Source: an uncultured bacterium (lineage in GTDB: Bacteria; UBA4055). Taken from it: 15,711 nt of DNA. The stretch lies in the NCBI GenBank assembly GCA_937873545.1, contig CALMWI010000356.1:1-15711 (forward strand), read 5' to 3'. The notes below the pieces were generated by a model. The model was given only the letters and a program-made list of their open reading frames with translations, was not told the origin of the DNA and did no database searches. Positions 13,559-15,711 of the stretch are shown here, in pieces; the stretch's first letter is position 1, and each line of letters opens with the position of its first letter. The position numbers and the translations under genes are program-made.

Positions 13559-14569
13559 TTATTCAAGTCTTCCCATTACTGTAAGTTCTTCCCTGTCATG
13601 GAACAGGTGTCTGATCTTTAAAGAAATGGATCTTTTTTTAATGATCGAGCTGTTGCCGGTAAGCGATGCCAGAAGCTCTAACGGCCTTACTCTTCCGAAC
13701 TTTAGATTTACAATAAAATAACGGCACCGGTTATGTTCTATCCAGTTTTCAAGAAGTTTGATTACCATATTGGGATGCTCGACCATGTCGCAGAAAAGCC
13801 AATCGAAATTATTGGTAGGATCAAATTTAAAAGCGTCTTCAGCAAGGCTGATTATGTTGGGATTGTTCTTTGCTCCCGCTTTGAGTTCACCGTTGTCCAC
13901 AGCAGTCACTTTCGCGCCTCTCTTAGCCGCGCTGTAGCTCCATCCTCCGGGAGCCGCTCCCAGATCGCAGACAGTCTGACCCTGTGTGGGTTCGATACCC
14001 ATGGCCCGGTAAGCTTCCTCGATCTTTAAATATGATCTTGACGGGGCGTCATCATCATCAGAAACTCTTTTCTGACCGTACCAGATAAAATCTGCCGATA
14101 AATAGACCTTATTAAAATTCTCGAAATACAGAACCAGACCTCTATGATATCCGGGTGCGTCAGGAAGTTTATTCACTGCAAGTTTTGATATCCTCCCGGC
14201 GATCCTTCTCAAATACTCTATTGCCTGCTCTTTTACCGCGGATTCTCTTTTTCCTATTCCGGTAATAGTCAAATTCGGAAGTACGATAAAAGACCATTTA
14301 TCTTCAAATTTCAGATTTTTATTGATATTAAAAAATCTTTCAGCTATTGCCAGGCTGAGCGCATTTACGGAAGAGGCTTCAATTAGTACCGGATTGATCA
14401 TGCAAAAATGCGGAAAGCATAAGTTTTTTGGTTCATTTCCGTCTTTTTCAGCCGATTTAGCAGATATAAAGCCTCCGGCAACACTCCGCGGTTCAATATC
14501 GTTAAGTCTGAGTTCTTCTTCCAGATATTTTTCATAACCGTTCTGACACGTAAAAATTAGTTTCGACAT
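13559..14569 (-). CDS. rlmM: RlmM-like 23S rRNA 2'-O-methyltransferase
   Basis: A 336-residue protein with an N-terminal THUMP-like RNA-binding region (about 1-165) and a C-terminal FtsJ/RrmJ-type SAM methyltransferase. Motifs are SRSYLKIEEA (K182), VCDLGAAPGGWSYSAAKRGA (SAM site, 200-219), VTAVDNGEL, DWLFCDMVEHP (D261), IVNLKFGRVRP (K290) and DREELTVMGR (E327 or E328). The K-D-K-E set is the catalytic tetrad of 2'-O-ribose methyltransferases. E. coli RlmM methylates C2498 of 23S rRNA, and the GWS-AVDNG-CDMVE pattern matches that group. A different rRNA position is possible in this organism. No strong Shine-Dalgarno site or promoter is seen. The gene ends 77 bases before the next start. Confidence 0.85.
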   Translation of the reverse strand: MSKLIFTCQNGYEKYLEEELRLNDIEPRSVAGGFISAKSAEKDGNEPKNLCFPHFCMINPVLIEASSVNALSLAIAERFFNINKNLKFEDKWSFIVLPNLTITGIGKRESAVKEQAIEYLRRIAGRISKLAVNKLPDAPGYHRGLVLYFENFNKVYLSADFIWYGQKRVSDDDDAPSRSYLKIEEAYRAMGIEPTQGQTVCDLGAAPGGWSYSAAKRGAKVTAVDNGELKAGAKNNPNIISLAEDAFKFDPTNNFDWLFCDMVEHPNMVIKLLENWIEHNRCRYFIVNLKFGRVRPLELLASLTGNSSIIKKRSISLKIRHLFHDREELTVMGRLE

Positions 14570-14658
14570 AATGTTCAGCCCTGTTCAATTGAGTTGAATA
14601 TAAGGAAAAACAAGCGGAATTGCGATACAAATTATGTTAATTATACTGTATTAATTAT

Positions 14659-14687
14659 TTGATAATCTAAAGAAAAGGCTTTATTTT
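14659..14687 (+). promoter_or_regulatory. Promoter for the tRNA-Ser gene
   Basis: TTGATA (14659-14664) lies 17 bases before TATTTT (14682-14687). A start near 14694 would leave about 10 bases of leader before the tRNA at 14705. A second possible promoter lies further up: TTGCGA (14620-14625), 16 bases, TATACT (14642-14647). The 135-base gap also holds the upstream region of the rlmM-like gene, with a short TTCAA/TTGAA inverted repeat (14584-14598). Confidence 0.55.
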
Positions 14688-14704
14688 ACAATCGCTTTAA
14701 TGCC

Positions 14705-14793
14705 GGAGAGATGCCAGAGCGGCCGATCGGGGCGGTCTCGAAAACCGTTGTATCCTTTACGGGGTACCTAGGGTTCGAATCCCTATCTCTCCG
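14705..14793 (+). tRNA. tRNA-Ser (anticodon CGA)
   Basis: An 89-base cloverleaf. The acceptor stem GGAGAGA (14705-14711) pairs with TCTCTCC (14786-14792), with discriminator G at 14793. The anticodon stem GCGGT/ACCGT encloses the loop CTCGAAA with anticodon CGA at 14739-14741, reading UCG. A long variable arm, as in class II tRNAs, and the T arm AGGG-TTCGAAT-CCCT follow. The 3' CCA is not encoded. Confidence 0.96.
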
Positions 14794-14800
14794 CTTATCA

Positions 14801-14830
14801 AAAAGCCCCGAATTTCGGGGCTTAATTTTT
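14801..14830. terminator. Bidirectional intrinsic terminator between tRNA-Ser and hcp
   Basis: A 9-bp stem with arms AAGCCCCGA (14803-14811) and TCGGGGCTT (14815-14823) and a 3-base loop. On the plus strand it is followed by AATTTTTT, which ends the tRNA transcript. On the minus strand it is followed by TTTTTG, which ends hcp. The T tract touches the hcp stop codon at 14830. Confidence 0.9.
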
Positions 14831-15711
14831 TACCTGCCGGCCATCATGGCCTCGACATCGGCTTTTACTTCACCGATGGGTTTTATATCAAATTTTTCAA
14901 CTAAAACTTTCACTACATTAGGGGAGAGGAAGGCAGGCAGTGTCGGTCCGAGCCTGATGCCTTTCACGCCCAGGGACAGCAGAGCCAGAAGTACCGCGAC
15001 CGCTTTCTGTTCGTACCATGCGATATCGAAGGAGATCGGAAGGTCGTTTATGCTTTCCGCGCCGAATATCTCCTTAAGCTTAATAGCTATTACAGCCAGC
15101 GAGTATGAATCGTTGCACTGTCCGGCATCAAGTACGCGCGGGATTCCTCCGATATCGCCTAGATACATCTTATTGTAGCGGTACTTTGCGCAGCCTGCTG
15201 TAAGGATAACCGTATCCTTCGGCAGCTCTTTCGCAACATCAGTGAAATAATTTCTTTCCTTGTGCCTGCCGTCGCATCCGCCCATTACAACGAACCTTTT
15301 TATGGCTCCGGATCTGACGGCAGCAACAACCTCGTCCGCAAGAGCTGCCACCTGGGCGTGCGCGAATCCGCCGGTGATCGTGCCTGTCTCGATCTCAAAC
15401 GGCGGTTTACAGGTCTTAGCGATGGCTATGATCTGTGAGAAGTCCTTTTCTCCGCCTTCGGTTCTGTCCGGGATATGCTTTAATCCGGGAAACGAAACCA
15501 CGCTTGTTGTGAACACTCTGTCTTTATAAGAATCCTTCGGCGGGGTCAGACAGTTGGTAGTCATCAGCACAGGTCCGTTGAATGTTTCGAATTCCTCATC
15601 CTGAAGCCACCATGCATTCCCGTAGTTTCCAACGAAGTGTTCATATTTTTTGAATGCGGGATAATAGTTGGCCGGAAGCATTTCTCCGTGCGTATAAACA
15701 TCAACGCCTGT
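14830..15711 (-). CDS. hcp: Hybrid cluster protein (hydroxylamine reductase), C-terminal part
   Basis: The frame stays open to the window edge, so the N-terminal [4Fe-4S] part is missing; the first residues seen are TGVDVYTHGEMLPA. Hcp is a cytoplasmic anaerobic enzyme that reduces nitric oxide (and hydroxylamine in vitro), protecting against nitrosative stress. Hybrid 4Fe-2S-2O cluster ligands are present with nearly the same spacing as in Desulfovibrio Hcp: Glu in THGEM, Cys 44 residues later in TTNCLTPP, Cys in GGCDGR, Cys 28 later in TAGCAKYRYN, Cys 25 later in GQCND and Glu 35 later in WYEQK. The upstream His ligand lies outside the window. The gene converges on tRNA-Ser through a shared terminator. 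Confidence 0.96.
   Translation of the reverse strand, partial: TGVDVYTHGEMLPANYYPAFKKYEHFVGNYGNAWWLQDEEFETFNGPVLMTTNCLTPPKDSYKDRVFTTSVVSFPGLKHIPDRTEGGEKDFSQIIAIAKTCKPPFEIETGTITGGFAHAQVAALADEVVAAVRSGAIKRFVVMGGCDGRHKERNYFTDVAKELPKDTVILTAGCAKYRYNKMYLGDIGGIPRVLDAGQCNDSYSLAVIAIKLKEIFGAESINDLPISFDIAWYEQKAVAVLLALLSLGVKGIRLGPTLPAFLSPNVVKVLVEKFDIKPIGEVKADVEAMMAGR

Noticed and set aside
14570..14704. Riboswitch or T-box leader between the rlmM-like gene and the tRNA.
   Set aside because: The gap is only 135 bases, AT-rich, with no stable conserved stem that I can see. Promoter elements explain it.
14711..15178. Plus-strand open frame of 155 codons.
   Set aside because: It covers the tRNA, the terminator and antisense hcp, and has no ribosome site or protein features.

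Overview
The window comes from an anaerobic bacterium. The Shine-Dalgarno sites (GGAGG), the TTGACA-type promoters and the intrinsic terminators are bacterial. Anaerobic metabolism is suggested by a pyruvate,phosphate dikinase, an Mrp/hydrogenase-type ion-pumping complex rich in Fe-S sites, a superoxide-reductase-like secreted protein and a hybrid cluster protein. DNA is moderately AT-rich and I see no insertion sequence, phage gene or CRISPR array. The phylum cannot be fixed from the sequence alone.

Layout. (1) Positions 1-882 hold the 3' end of ppdK, which carries an unusual Cys/His-rich tail, followed by an intrinsic terminator. (2) Positions 950-1468 hold a promoter overlain by a GTAAAT repeat array and a MarR-family regulator. 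(3) Positions 1537-12126 hold one tightly packed plus-strand operon of twelve genes, most of them overlapping or a few bases apart. It starts with Mrp antiporter subunits (E, F, G, an MbhD-like piece, an MbhE-MrpB fusion, MrpC and a giant double antiporter). It continues with NuoH-, NuoB-, NuoC- and NuoD-like subunits, and ends with a ferredoxin domain fused to a GltD/NfnL-type FAD/NAD(P)H flavoprotein. A membrane-anchored SGNH hydrolase follows 15 bases later (12142-12858). (4) On the minus strand, reading leftwards, are an RlmM-like rRNA methyltransferase (14569-13559), a 59-residue two-helix membrane protein with an HX13H helix (13481-13302) and a secreted superoxide-reductase-like protein (13279-12872). 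(5) A plus-strand tRNA-Ser(CGA) at 14705-14793 faces the 3' end of an hcp gene (14830-15711, minus). A single hairpin can terminate both.

Main interest. The large operon has the gene order of the archaeal Mbh/Mbx (Mbs) membrane complexes: Mrp module, then M, J, K, L, N. Its NuoD-like subunit keeps neither the four Cys of a [NiFe] site nor the His/Tyr pair of the quinone site. Its NuoB-like subunit has one Cys where complex I has two. Its Fe-S subunit is fused to a pyridine-nucleotide flavoprotein. I infer an ion-translocating NAD(P)H- and/or ferredoxin-linked oxidoreductase of the Mbx/Mbs class, possibly reducing sulfur compounds or exchanging electrons between ferredoxin and NAD(P)H, regulated by the adjacent MarR protein. 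Substrate and direction are not shown by the sequence.
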